Shown here in pieces: positions 7,686 to 14,654 of a DNA stretch of 34,433 bases; position 1 is the first letter of the stretch; the number at the start of each line of letters is the position of its first letter. Both the position numbers and the translations under genes were made by a program. The notes beneath the pieces were generated by a model, which had not been told where the DNA came from, did no database searches, and saw only the letters and a list, made by a program, of their open reading frames with translations. Source of the stretch: a virus; the IMG/VR virus record IMGVR_UViG_3300022752_003751, positions 1-34,433 of that record. One strand, given 5' to 3'.

Positions 7686-8597
7686 TTAGTTTGTTTTAAC
7701 TGGTTGGCCGCTGGAGTCGACCAATCCTTGATTTGGGGCTGATTCAGTAGACTGGGGGGCAGTTTTGGGCTGCGGTGTCGAAACCAAGTTATGTTTCACT
7801 TGCTCCTTGTATTTCCACAGTCCTTGGCTTTCTCCTTGACGAATAAGTTCTATTACACCCGCTTCTATGGCCGAACGTAGAGCATAGTTGCCCGGTTCAT
7901 TAAAAGTCTGACTTGAGTCTAATTCAAAGGCTCTTGTGGCAGTGTTGAAGAATTTAAATGTAGTAACACCTTCTGCTGTAGAAAGTAAGTTCTTTTCAAT
8001 AGTGACGCTGGTTAATACTTCACCTGTTTGAACACTGACCAGTCTTAGACTAATAACGACTAAATCTTGTGTATATTGAGTATATGGCCCTATGCCCAAC
8101 CAACGTGCTCCTGTACCACCTGTCAGTGTGTTTGAATTATAATCTATAATACCGCCCTCAATGATAACACCTGCTAGTGTCATCGGTGGCAGCATCTTGG
8201 CCTTTTCACCATCATAGATCTCACGAGTCTGTTTGATCATTTGACGTTCTTTTAGTAGGTTATCTAAACCAACACGTTCGACCACAGTAAACCATTGACG
8301 ATTGCCTGCTTCTGCCAATGTCTTAATTAGATAACTTTCTGCGCCTTGTGTAACAGCAGATGAAAACAAACTTAAAGTATTACTTGGCTTACGTTGTCCT
8401 GTTAGGTCTCTAAAGTTGTATACCGCTACAGTGATTGGAGGACCCATTGGTGCTGGAATGGTATTTAGGTCTTTCAACATGTTTTGGCTAACTCTGGGAG
8501 GAGTATCTAATTTAGCCTCTAAAACAGGACGCATGGCATTACAACCACCTAAGGCTATACTTGCTGCTAATATTGATAATTTTAAAGTGTTCTTCAT
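7686..8597 (-). CDS. csgG: CsgG-family curli secretion channel, outer-membrane lipoprotein
   Basis: The 303-residue protein (E. coli CsgG is 277) begins MKNTLKLSILAASIALGGC. The LGGC lipobox predicts lipidation at Cys19 and outer-membrane targeting. Its body follows CsgG closely: ITVAVYNFRDLTGQRKPS, QGAESYLIKTLAEAGNRQWFTVVERVGLDNLLKERQ, LAGVIIEGGIIDYNSN, a GGTGARWLGIG turn and DLVVISLRLVSVQTGEVLTSV. Known CsgG forms a nine-subunit pore that secretes unfolded curlins. A Pro/Ser/Gln-rich extension lies at the C-terminus. The ATG follows the csgF stop by one base (TAATATG); I prefer it to a TTG four codons upstream. With csgF beside it and curlin-like genes after it, the assignment is strong. 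Confidence 0.92.
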   Translation of the reverse strand: MKNTLKLSILAASIALGGCNAMRPVLEAKLDTPPRVSQNMLKDLNTIPAPMGPPITVAVYNFRDLTGQRKPSNTLSLFSSAVTQGAESYLIKTLAEAGNRQWFTVVERVGLDNLLKERQMIKQTREIYDGEKAKMLPPMTLAGVIIEGGIIDYNSNTLTGGTGARWLGIGPYTQYTQDLVVISLRLVSVQTGEVLTSVTIEKNLLSTAEGVTTFKFFNTATRAFELDSSQTFNEPGNYALRSAIEAGVIELIRQGESQGLWKYKEQVKHNLVSTPQPKTAPQSTESAPNQGLVDSSGQPVKTN

Positions 8598-8598
8598 A

Positions 8599-9072
8599 TT
8601 AGAATCCAAAACTTGCTATAGGAACTTTAACAACAGTGACCGTGCCTGCTTTATCAACCACTGTCAAAGTAACATCTTTATCTGTTTTTACCCAGGTTAT
8701 AGTATTGCCGTCTAAACTAAACACTCCGCTTGAAGGGTTTACACATCCTGGAATCGCTAATCCGTCTGCACCTTGGCATTTATTTTGGAATAGGTTTGTG
8801 CTGAGTTGACTGGCCAATTGAGCATATACTTGACTGGTAAATAGGCTCATAAAGCGAGCCAATGGTGTATTCTGTGCTTCGGCTAACAATTTAGCCTCTT
8901 CTGATTTCTTTTGACTTTCTATATTATCCTTACGTGCCTTTTCTATACTGTCTATAGTAAGAACATGGCTGCTCCAGTTTTGTCCATTGAAACTGGGGCT
9001 TTTGAATTGTTGGACTAACTCTGCCTGAGCCAACAATGGTAGGAAAAACAATGCTAACGCAATCTTCTTCAT
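8599..9072 (-). CDS. csgF: CsgF-like curli assembly factor
   Basis: This 157-residue secreted protein has a signal peptide MKKIALALFFLPLLAQA. The mature N-terminus, ELVQQFKSPSFNGQNWSSH, has the form of the CsgF segment (FxNPxFGG) that inserts into the CsgG pore. An AEAQNTPLARFMSLFTSQVYAQLASQL helix corresponds to the CsgF central helix, and a C-terminal beta sheet follows (ITWVKTDKDVTLTVVDKAG resembles [20 protein letters not shown]). Cleavage near residue 17 and a size close to E. coli CsgF (138) support it. Two cysteines flank GADGLAIPG, a feature I do not recall in E. coli CsgF. It is the first gene of the curli-type operon, has an AGGAG site, and lies 20 bases after a T4-type late promoter. 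Confidence 0.85.
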   Translation of the reverse strand: MKKIALALFFLPLLAQAELVQQFKSPSFNGQNWSSHVLTIDSIEKARKDNIESQKKSEEAKLLAEAQNTPLARFMSLFTSQVYAQLASQLSTNLFQNKCQGADGLAIPGCVNPSSGVFSLDGNTITWVKTDKDVTLTVVDKAGTVTVVKVPIASFGF

Positions 9073-9092
9073 ATTCGCTCCTAAGTTATATA

Positions 9093-9100
9093 TATTTATA
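9093..9100 (-). promoter_or_regulatory. T4-type late promoter TATAAATA upstream of csgF
   Basis: The minus strand reads TATAAATA, an exact match to the T4 late consensus, 20 bases before the csgF ATG. The predicted +1 near 9087 leaves a short leader holding the AGGAG ribosome binding site. This places the curli-type operon in late infection if the phage keeps T4-style late transcription. Confidence 0.7.
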
Positions 9101-9125
9101 GGAAGCCAAGTTAAAATACATTACA

Positions 9126-9497
9126 TCAGCGTAATAACAAAAACCAAATGATAAACAGATAACAGATATGGTGAGCCATTTGATCAGCGCCAAATTCTCT
9201 CCAAAATCTGGGAGCCATCATATTTTTAGTTCCGTATTTTACCTTAAACCAATCAATATGATAGTGAGCGAACCCTTCTAATATACTAATTGTTAGAATC
9301 ATTACAGGTTCTACAGCATGTATCAAACTGAATAACAGCAGTGCTATCACTGTCCATAACATATGGTCTAAACTGTGGCTTATACCAACAGGATCACCGT
9401 ATAGACCTTTTTTAACTGTTTGATCGTAGGTTTGAATGAAAAAGTCTGCGTACCAATGTTTGGCCTGTAGCAGAAACATTAATAGTAATATTTCCAT
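9126..9497 (-). CDS. DUF3307-family membrane protein
   Basis: The 123-residue protein has three or four hydrophobic segments with the conserved polar signature of DUF3307. LLQAKHWYADFFIQTYDQTVKKG sits near the N-terminus, SHSLDHMLWT follows, EGFAHYHIDWFKVKYG is central (the H-x2-D-W-x-K pattern), and FGADQMAHHICYLFIIWFLLL is at the end. His/Asp residues within membrane segments are typical of the family, whose biochemical role is unknown. Upstream is CTAAATA with exactly five bases before the ATG and no Shine-Dalgarno element, so its mRNA may be leaderless. It lies between the curli operon and the probable packaged protein. Confidence 0.75.
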   Translation of the reverse strand: MEILLLMFLLQAKHWYADFFIQTYDQTVKKGLYGDPVGISHSLDHMLWTVIALLLFSLIHAVEPVMILTISILEGFAHYHIDWFKVKYGTKNMMAPRFWREFGADQMAHHICYLFIIWFLLLR

Positions 9498-9502
9498 ATA
9501 AC

Positions 9503-9510
9503 TATTTAGT
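9503..9510 (-). promoter_or_regulatory. Late-type promoter ACTAAATA, five bases before ATG
   Basis: The minus strand reads ACTAAATA, the CTAAATA form of the T4-type late box. It ends five bases before the DUF3307 ATG. If the last A is -6, the A of the ATG is +1. No ribosome binding site lies between. Confidence 0.45.
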
Positions 9511-9521
9511 ATCTACTATAC

Positions 9522-10577
9522 TTAAGTGCTTATATTATTTTGTTGTGGTTCTTGACCCATAGGAATTTTACTACCTACAGGTTTATTGATATTTTGTATG
9601 CTTTTAGGTTCTTGAATAGGTTGAGTGGCCTGCTGTGATTGTTGTTTAATAACTGTATCATACGCTTCATCTATAGATTTCCAAGCCCTACCGCCATTAG
9701 GATAGGCAGTGACACGAGCATAACGGATACCAAAATCACTTCGATCTGCGCTGAATCTAACGGTCATCACTGGATCATATTGATCGCCCGGTGTGTCACC
9801 ATTACTCCAAGTATGATTTCCTTTGATTACATATCCACCACCTTGTGTTTTTTCTAAAACAGGATGACCTTGTAGCACTAGGTCTACATTGCTGGGACCG
9901 TTTTGCCCACTCTGAAAATTCTTACCAAATACAACAGCATTTTTTAAGTTAATGCTGGTGATCAATTTACCATATGTGGGACCTCTTTGCATTTCTTGCC
10001 CAACTATGGCCTTAAGTTTTTGCACAAAATCTGCTACTTCTGGATCTCTTGCTAGATGACTCACTCCGCCCCATTGACCAAATCCTTTAGGACTATTACC
10101 ATCCTTTAGGCTTATCCAAGCCACTTCTGTTCCAGATGGATCTACTATGGCTGCATCTGCTTTTACGGTGCCTGGAACTTTTACAAGACCAGCAGCCTCT
10201 ACAGTCCTTTTGCCTACTGTCAGTGATATGCTCGGTAGTCCTTTTAATCGTTCTTTTATAGCAGAATCCAATGCTATGATTTGGCCTTCTTCTTTTTCAA
10301 GACGACCACCTTGCGCTTCTGCAGGTTTTACCTGTATGGTAGCGCCATCATACTTAACCATTTTACCATCATCTGAAATTTCTGCATCCGGAAATATTTG
10401 TTTTATATCTTGTATTACATTATATCTTTGATTGGCAGGTACAACTACCTTCGATGTAAAGTTAGTTTTTTTAATAACATCATAACCTAAAGGTTCTAAG
10501 TATTGTATTATTTCATCAGAATTTGTTTTTTCTGAAATAATAGTTATTGTTTCATAAATGAACTCATTTGATCGCAT
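9522..10577 (-). CDS. Probable packaged protein with T4-type capsid-targeting N-terminus
   Basis: The 351-residue protein begins MRSNEFIYE. This fits the T4 capsid-targeting peptide (MKTYQEFIAE), with a final I-x-E that T4 prohead protease gp21 cleaves after. The interior has a Q/E-rich linker, then KADAAIVDPSGTEVAWISLKDG. That segment looks like a PD-(D/E)xK-type nuclease core (D...S-x-K) but has Ser where Glu is usual, so I hold that loosely. FGIRYARVTAYPNGGRAWKS lies further on, and the C-terminus is Gln/Pro-rich. A CATAAATA late box ends seven bases before the ATG and there is no ribosome binding site. I infer a late protein carried inside the head, possibly injected. The nuclease idea could be wrong; a structural internal protein is the alternative. 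Confidence 0.6.
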   Translation of the reverse strand: MRSNEFIYETITIISEKTNSDEIIQYLEPLGYDVIKKTNFTSKVVVPANQRYNVIQDIKQIFPDAEISDDGKMVKYDGATIQVKPAEAQGGRLEKEEGQIIALDSAIKERLKGLPSISLTVGKRTVEAAGLVKVPGTVKADAAIVDPSGTEVAWISLKDGNSPKGFGQWGGVSHLARDPEVADFVQKLKAIVGQEMQRGPTYGKLITSINLKNAVVFGKNFQSGQNGPSNVDLVLQGHPVLEKTQGGGYVIKGNHTWSNGDTPGDQYDPVMTVRFSADRSDFGIRYARVTAYPNGGRAWKSIDEAYDTVIKQQSQQATQPIQEPKSIQNINKPVGSKIPMGQEPQQNNIST

Positions 10578-10584
10578 AATAAAA

Positions 10585-10592
10585 TATTTATG
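10585..10592 (-). promoter_or_regulatory. Late-type promoter CATAAATA
   Basis: The minus strand reads CATAAATA (7 of 8 to TATAAATA). It overlaps the stop codon of the bilin reductase gene and ends seven bases before the ATG of the probable packaged protein. No Shine-Dalgarno element intervenes, so the leader would be at most a base or two. Confidence 0.5.
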
Positions 10593-11259
10593 CGGCTTCT
10601 GGAAACAGAACTTCGTCTACAAATCTTAAAATTGTAGGTTCGGGTACACCCATAGCAATCATGCTTTTAACAACTTGTGGATTTTGCTTTTGATAATAGC
10701 AATATCTATTTTGTGCCATATGGAAATCTCCTCCAGAGGTCTGTGTAAGTCCGACATTTTTAAGATAGTAATCTAGTGTTTCTAAAGCAAGGTCACATAA
10801 TCTATCTACTTCTTCCTCATCTTGTACATTACCTGCGGCTATCATACTAGAACTGAATATTTGCTTGGCCCATTCAGGGAGTTCTCTTGGTTTATTCCAT
10901 TTTTTATCTTTTACATTATCAGAAAACCATTTTATCATAAAATGATTAGGATCACCTGCTGCGCTAAAATCGTGGAACGCACCTGTAATTTTACTGCGTC
11001 CAGTAACGGCATCAAATCCCCATATAGGACTAGGATCATTGTAATGTGGGAAAACAGTTGAATGAAGTATGTAAATTCCGTGTGAAACCCGCTTATCTAC
11101 AATTTCTATATGCGCTCTGCGATACCTAATACTAGACCACAGATTATTTTCCCAATCATAATTTTCGTTTAGTTTTTCTTCTATTGGTTCACCTGTGATA
11201 TTAAAACGCCTTGTTAAATTCAAAGCCAATTCTTCAATTTTGTTCCAGATCTCCATCAT
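10588..11259 (-). CDS. Ferredoxin-dependent bilin reductase (PcyX/PebS-like)
   Basis: The 223-residue protein has the bilin-reductase core. RRAHIEIVD (48-55) matches the family's kmHLE segment. ILHSTVFPHYNDPSPIWGFDAVTG follows, with H66 and D83 at positions resembling PcyA His88 and Asp105. KITGAFHDFS (90-99) matches the conserved VTaaFmDfS strand. The C-terminal helix ends ILRFVDEVLFPE. Known enzymes reduce biliverdin IX-alpha to phycoerythrobilin or phycocyanobilin using ferredoxin. Directly upstream is heme oxygenase, which makes biliverdin; the genes overlap by 26 bases. From memory, PcyX-type enzymes with a nearby heme oxygenase occur in oceanic phage contigs, the best match here. The final product cannot be read from sequence. 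Two adjacent ATGs are possible starts; AAGGA favours the second (11256). No ferredoxin gene is in the window. Confidence 0.82.
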   Translation of the reverse strand: MMEIWNKIEELALNLTRRFNITGEPIEEKLNENYDWENNLWSSIRYRRAHIEIVDKRVSHGIYILHSTVFPHYNDPSPIWGFDAVTGRSKITGAFHDFSAAGDPNHFMIKWFSDNVKDKKWNKPRELPEWAKQIFSSSMIAAGNVQDEEEVDRLCDLALETLDYYLKNVGLTQTSGGDFHMAQNRYCYYQKQNPQVVKSMIAMGVPEPTILRFVDEVLFPEAA

Positions 11260-11776
11260 AATCCTTCATCATTTTAATTGCCCAATCAAAGGCAGTATTT
11301 GCTTCAAGGCCTAAACCATCATGAAGTTTTGACCTAAGCGTTTGCATTAACATTGGAGCATTAGTAAATTCAAGTGCAAGATGAGATCCCGGAACTATCT
11401 TTTTAATCATTTGGCCACCGAACATATCACCCATATGCCAAGTATATAGATGTGCTAGAACTTTATCAGCATCATTGCCTATATGATCCAAATACTCTCC
11501 GTATTCTAAAACAGGTTTTCTTATTGAATGAATGGTAACACCTTCGTTCATAATTGTATAATCTTGCAAAAGATAATAAGAACGTTTAATATCTTGTAAA
11601 TTATCTAATAATCCAAGTTGTCCAGCGTGGAATTCAATTTTATTGTAAAAGTAACTTTTTTGTTTAGTCCAAGACACCCATAGATCCATAGGTAGTTGTT
11701 TTTTAAACACTGCTTTCATGAATGGGGTTGATTCTGCCTCTGTATGTTTTTCTTTGGTAAATTCTTTTAATGACAT
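11234..11776 (-). CDS. Heme oxygenase (HO-1 type)
   Basis: The 180-residue protein matches the heme oxygenase fold. The proximal heme ligand lies in FTKEKHTEAES (H11). The distal helix is HLYTWHMGDMFGGQMIKK, in which GDMFGGQ corresponds to the conserved GDLSGGQ. The length is somewhat below the usual 210-240. The enzyme opens heme with oxygen and reductant to give biliverdin, iron and CO in the cytoplasm. Its ATG follows the clpS stop by one base and has no ribosome binding site, so it is probably translated by re-initiation after clpS. Its own end overlaps the bilin reductase start. Together they form a two-step heme-to-bilin pathway. The C-terminal helix FDWAIKMMKDYDG completes the fold. 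Confidence 0.88.
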   Translation of the reverse strand: MSLKEFTKEKHTEAESTPFMKAVFKKQLPMDLWVSWTKQKSYFYNKIEFHAGQLGLLDNLQDIKRSYYLLQDYTIMNEGVTIHSIRKPVLEYGEYLDHIGNDADKVLAHLYTWHMGDMFGGQMIKKIVPGSHLALEFTNAPMLMQTLRSKLHDGLGLEANTAFDWAIKMMKDYDGDLEQN

Positions 11777-11777
11777 A

Positions 11778-12083
11778 TTATTCAGGTTCGATTTTAATTT
11801 CTAATGGGAATCCGTTGGATCTGGCCAAATGTACAGATTCAACAGTTTTTTGTTCTGCGATTTCATAGAAGTATAAGCCTACTACAGCACTGCCTTCATT
11901 GTGAACTTTTAAGGTGAGATCTTTGGCCACTGCTTCGTTGTGTTTAAAAATTTTAATTAGTAAAACAATAACGAATTCTGCAGGAGTGACATTATCGTTT
12001 ATAAAAATAACTTTATACTTTTTAGGTACTCTGTTTTTTTCAAAAACTTGTGGGGATTTTTCAACTACAGCGTCAGTAGACAT
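11778..12083 (-). CDS. clpS: ClpS-like adaptor of the Clp protease
   Basis: The 101-residue protein reads as ClpS. The N-terminal extension (about 1-20) is followed by KKYKVIFINDNVTPAEFVIVLLIKIF, LKVHNEGSAVVGLYFYEIAEQK and a C-terminal strand FPLEIKIEPE. Known ClpS binds N-degron substrates and hands them to ClpA or ClpC. Binding-pocket residues N29, D30 and H61 are present, but the second Asp of the usual N-D-D is Asn (N31), which might shift specificity. An exact TATAAATA box ends five bases before the ATG and there is no Shine-Dalgarno element, so the mRNA may start at the AUG itself. It heads a tight operon with heme oxygenase and bilin reductase. No Clp ATPase is encoded here, so it would act on the host's. 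Confidence 0.85.
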   Translation of the reverse strand: MSTDAVVEKSPQVFEKNRVPKKYKVIFINDNVTPAEFVIVLLIKIFKHNEAVAKDLTLKVHNEGSAVVGLYFYEIAEQKTVESVHLARSNGFPLEIKIEPE

Positions 12084-12088
12084 AATTA

Positions 12089-12096
12089 TATTTATA
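12089..12096 (-). promoter_or_regulatory. T4-type late promoter TATAAATA abutting clpS
   Basis: The minus strand carries an exact TATAAATA ending five bases before the clpS ATG. With T4 geometry (+1 six bases past the last A) transcription would start on the A of the ATG. It follows the hsp20 terminator at once. Confidence 0.65.
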
Positions 12097-12101
12097 TATA
12101 A

Positions 12102-12124
12102 TTAAGGGGCTTTATGCCCCTTAA
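12102..12124 (-). terminator. Terminator hairpin after hsp20
   Basis: A perfect nine-base-pair stem (TTAAGGGGC / GCCCCTTAA) with an ATAAA loop lies just after the hsp20 stop codon. A TTATATATAA tract follows on the minus strand instead of a clean T run, so termination may be partial. The inner GGCATAAAGCC is identical to a hairpin in the hsp20 leader. Confidence 0.65.
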
Positions 12125-12127
12125 CTA

Positions 12128-12568
12128 TTACTCGCCTTTGATTTCTAATTTGCGTGGTTTTAGTGAATCTGGAATAATTCTTTCTAATTTTATAGTAAGA
12201 ACTCCATTTTTAATTTTGGCATCACCTACTTCTATATGTTCTGCCAAAGGCCAAGTGCGAGTAAAATCACGTGATGCTAATCCATGATGAAGATAAGTTG
12301 TAGTCTCTTGATCATCTCTTAAACGTTCACCTTTAACAATCAAAAGATCTTGATCAACTTCAACCGAAACTTCAGTTTTTTCAAAACCTGTTACTGCTAC
12401 CTGTAATTCATAAGAGTTAGTATCAGTTTTAATGATATTATAAGGGGGATAGTTATTGTTGATTTGATTTGCGAAACGACGTTCAAAGTCGTTGAACAAT
12501 GTGTCGAATCCTAATAGGGCTCTGTTCAAAGCACCTGTATCAAAACGTACTAATTGAGTTTGTGTCAT
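12128..12568 (-). CDS. Small heat-shock protein (Hsp20/alpha-crystallin, IbpA-like)
   Basis: The 146-residue protein has an N-terminal arm (RFDTGALNRALLGFDTLFNDFERRF). The alpha-crystallin domain at about 38-130 contains YNIIKTDTNSYELQVAVTGF, VSVEVDQDLLIVKGER and a late G-V-L-T-I strand in KIKNGVLTIKLERI. A short tail with an I/L-x-I-like anchor (RKLEIKGE) follows. It matches class A bacterial IbpA in length and layout. Known members hold unfolded proteins for refolding by DnaK, which is encoded immediately upstream. The gene has its own sigma70-like promoter overlapped by an exact T4 late box, and a structured leader ending in a hairpin that pairs the ribosome binding site. Marine T4-type phages often carry Hsp20; the pairing with DnaK is the unusual part. 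Confidence 0.92.
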   Translation of the reverse strand: MTQTQLVRFDTGALNRALLGFDTLFNDFERRFANQINNNYPPYNIIKTDTNSYELQVAVTGFEKTEVSVEVDQDLLIVKGERLRDDQETTTYLHHGLASRDFTRTWPLAEHIEVGDAKIKNGVLTIKLERIIPDSLKPRKLEIKGE

Positions 12569-12576
12569 TTTAATTT

Positions 12577-12643
12577 CTCCTTAAAAAAGTAAGATATTGG
12601 CTTTATGCCTATTGTGAAGCCCTACTATAGGTACCTCACAACA
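12577..12643 (-). promoter_or_regulatory. hsp20 5' leader, candidate RNA thermometer
   Basis: The minus-strand leader can fold three hairpins. The first is a long one near its 5' end, TGTGAGG pairing with CTTCACA, with an inner CCTA/TAGG stem (about 12612-12642). The second is GGC-ATAAA-GCC (12599-12609). The third, at 12577-12593, pairs CTT-A-CTT with AAGGAG (bulged A, UUUU loop), so the whole Shine-Dalgarno is inside the stem. The last two hairpins recur before dnaK, with a C-G pair replaced by U-G in the RBS stem. Weak, U-rich pairing of the RBS is how ROSE and fourU thermometers act. This is a structural reading by eye, not a fold calculation. Confidence 0.55.
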
Positions 12644-12651
12644 TATTTATA
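12644..12651 (-). promoter_or_regulatory. T4-type late promoter TATAAATA, hsp20
   Basis: The exact TATAAATA box begins on the last base of the sigma70 -10 box TATAAT, so the two promoters are fused. Predicted late +1 is near 12638, a few bases inside the early transcript. Confidence 0.65.
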
Positions 12652-12679
12652 TTATACTGTGTGTGTCTAAAAAAGTCAA
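12651..12679 (-). promoter_or_regulatory. Sigma70-like promoter TTGACT-17-TATAAT for hsp20
   Basis: On the minus strand TTGACT (12674-12679, 5 of 6) is followed after 17 bases by a perfect TATAAT (12651-12656). The -35 box lies just past the dnaK stop codon. Predicted +1 is near 12644. With the overlapping late box, hsp20 can be expressed both early and late. Confidence 0.75.
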
Positions 12680-12681
12680 TA

Positions 12682-14583
12682 CTAATTTTTAACCTCAGTG
12701 AAAGATGCATCAACAACATTGTCATCTTTTTTCGATTGAGATGATCCAGATTCTTGTTTGGCTTTTTCTGCCTGTTGTTTAGCAGTAATAGCAGGCATAG
12801 CACTATTAATCAATTCCATAACAGAGTTTTTAATTGCTTCTGGATCTTCTCCTTTCATAACTTCATCAAGTTTGTTCAATGCCTCGTTTATTTTGGTTTT
12901 TTCTTCATCGCTAAGTTTATCATCAACTTCAGCTAAATCTTTTTTAACTGTATAGATTTGGCTTTCTGCTTGGTTTCTAGCCGTAATCAATTCACGCATT
13001 TTTTTATCAGACTCAGAATTTTCTTCTGCTTCCTTAATCATACGTTGAATTTCAGTTTCACTTAGTCCACTAGAACTTTTAATTGTAATTGTATTTTCTT
13101 TGCCTGTTTTTTTATCCTTGGCACTGACATTTAAGATTCCATTGGCATCCACATCAAAGGTAACTTCAATTTGCGGAATTCCTCTGGGAGCAGCCTGTAT
13201 ATCGTTTAGATTAAAATCACCTAATAATTTATTATATACCACTAGGTCACGTTCACCTTGATATATTCTTATAGTAACAGCAGGTTGATTATCTTGTGCA
13301 GTGCTAAAAGTTTCTGTGGCCTTAGTCGGGATTGTTGTATTCTTGTTTATTAACTTGGCCATTACTCCACCTTGAGTTTCAATTCCTAAACTCAATGGAG
13401 TTACATCCAATAATAAAACATCTTTACGATCTCCTGCTAGCACAGCACCTTGAATTGCTGCGCCAACGGCTACCGCTTCGTCTGGATTAACATCTTTTCT
13501 AGGAGTTTTGCCAAATAAAGATTCTACAGCCTCTTGTACCTTAGGCATACGTGTCATACCACCAACAAGTATTACTTCATCAATATCTGATGCAGTTACA
13601 CCTGCATCCTTCATGGCAATACGACAAGGTTCAATACTTCGTGCGATAAGATCATCTACAAGGCTTTCTAATTTAGCCTTGGTTATATTAATATTCAAAT
13701 GCTTTGGACCACTAGCATCTGCTGTTATGTAAGGTAAATTTACAGAAGTTTGTTGACTATTTGATAATTCGATTTTGGCTTTTTCAGCGGCTTCTTTTAA
13801 TCTTTGAAGTGCCAAAACATCTTTTGTAAGATCTACACCTTGTTCTTTTTTGAAAGTCTCAACAAGATAATCCATTAAACGTTGATCAAAGTCTTCACCA
13901 CCTAGGAAAGTATCACCGTTGGTGCTTAAAACTTCAATTTGCTTGTCATTATCGATATTGGCGATTTCAATGATACTGATATCAAAAGTACCTCCACCTA
14001 AGTCATACACAGCAATTTTACGATCTTTTTTATCTGTTTTATCTACACCATAGGCCAATGCCGCTGCTGTAGGTTCGTTAATAATACGTAATACTTCTAA
14101 TCCTGCAATACGACCTGCATCTTTGGTAGCCTGTCTTTGACTGTCGTTAAAGTATGCTGGTACTGTAATAACTGCCTGAGTTACTGTTTGTCCAAGATAA
14201 TCTTCAGCAGTTTTTTTCATTTTACGTAAAACTTCTGCGCTGATCTGTGGTGGCGCAATTTTTTCATTATTGGCCTCAACCCAAGCATCGCCGTTATCGG
14301 CTTCTGTGATTTTAAAAGGCATTAAATCTATATCTTTTTGTACTGCTTCTTCTTTATACTTACGCCCAATTAATCGTTTGGCAGCATAGATTGTATTTTT
14401 AGGATTAGTAACTGACTGCCTTTTGGCACTTGCGCCTACAAGGATTTCATCAGAAGTATAGGCAACAATACTAGGTGTAGTCCTTGCACCTTCTGAGTTT
14501 TCTATTACACGGGGATTTCCATTTTCGATGACTGCCACGCAGCTATTGGTGGTACCTAAATCGATACCTATGACTTTACTCAT
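12682..14583 (-). CDS. dnaK: Full-length DnaK (Hsp70) chaperone
   Basis: The 633-residue protein is near the size of E. coli DnaK (638) and keeps every hallmark. These are [14 protein letters not shown] at the N-terminus, [73 protein letters not shown] and the linker [14 protein letters not shown] near 390. The substrate domain has [17 protein letters not shown], and the C-terminal helical lid ends in [12 protein letters not shown], like the bacterial VVDAEFEEVK tail. It should bind ATP and unfolded proteins with host DnaJ and GrpE, neither of which is in the window. A GATAAATA late box lies about 70 bases upstream, and the leader has the same RBS-hiding hairpin as hsp20. A whole dnaK is rare in phages and suggests capture from a bacterium. 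Confidence 0.97.
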   Translation of the reverse strand: MSKVIGIDLGTTNSCVAVIENGNPRVIENSEGARTTPSIVAYTSDEILVGASAKRQSVTNPKNTIYAAKRLIGRKYKEEAVQKDIDLMPFKITEADNGDAWVEANNEKIAPPQISAEVLRKMKKTAEDYLGQTVTQAVITVPAYFNDSQRQATKDAGRIAGLEVLRIINEPTAAALAYGVDKTDKKDRKIAVYDLGGGTFDISIIEIANIDNDKQIEVLSTNGDTFLGGEDFDQRLMDYLVETFKKEQGVDLTKDVLALQRLKEAAEKAKIELSNSQQTSVNLPYITADASGPKHLNINITKAKLESLVDDLIARSIEPCRIAMKDAGVTASDIDEVILVGGMTRMPKVQEAVESLFGKTPRKDVNPDEAVAVGAAIQGAVLAGDRKDVLLLDVTPLSLGIETQGGVMAKLINKNTTIPTKATETFSTAQDNQPAVTIRIYQGERDLVVYNKLLGDFNLNDIQAAPRGIPQIEVTFDVDANGILNVSAKDKKTGKENTITIKSSSGLSETEIQRMIKEAEENSESDKKMRELITARNQAESQIYTVKKDLAEVDDKLSDEEKTKINEALNKLDEVMKGEDPEAIKNSVMELINSAMPAITAKQQAEKAKQESGSSQSKKDDNVVDASFTEVKN

Positions 14584-14591
14584 TATCTGTT

Positions 14592-14624
14592 CTCCTTAAA
14601 AAGTGAGTAATTTGGCTTGTGCCA
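14592..14624 (-). promoter_or_regulatory. dnaK 5' leader, candidate RNA thermometer
   Basis: The minus-strand leader has TGGC-ACAA-GCCA (14613-14624), then a hairpin at 14592-14607. In the second, CTC-A-CTT pairs with AAGGAG: six pairs, one bulged A, a UUU loop. The ribosome binding site AAGGAG is therefore fully paired. Both elements align with the hsp20 leader in the same order, including the bulged A. The genes are otherwise unrelated, so shared structure here suggests common post-transcriptional control. Confidence 0.55.
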
Positions 14625-14654
14625 TTGTAACATCCATTAGGTCTATTACAGTTT

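Noticed and set aside
11744-11776. Heme oxygenase N-terminus (MSLKEFTKE) resembling a capsid-targeting peptide
   Set aside because: The segment is part of the conserved heme-binding helix with H11, and cleavage there would destroy the enzyme.
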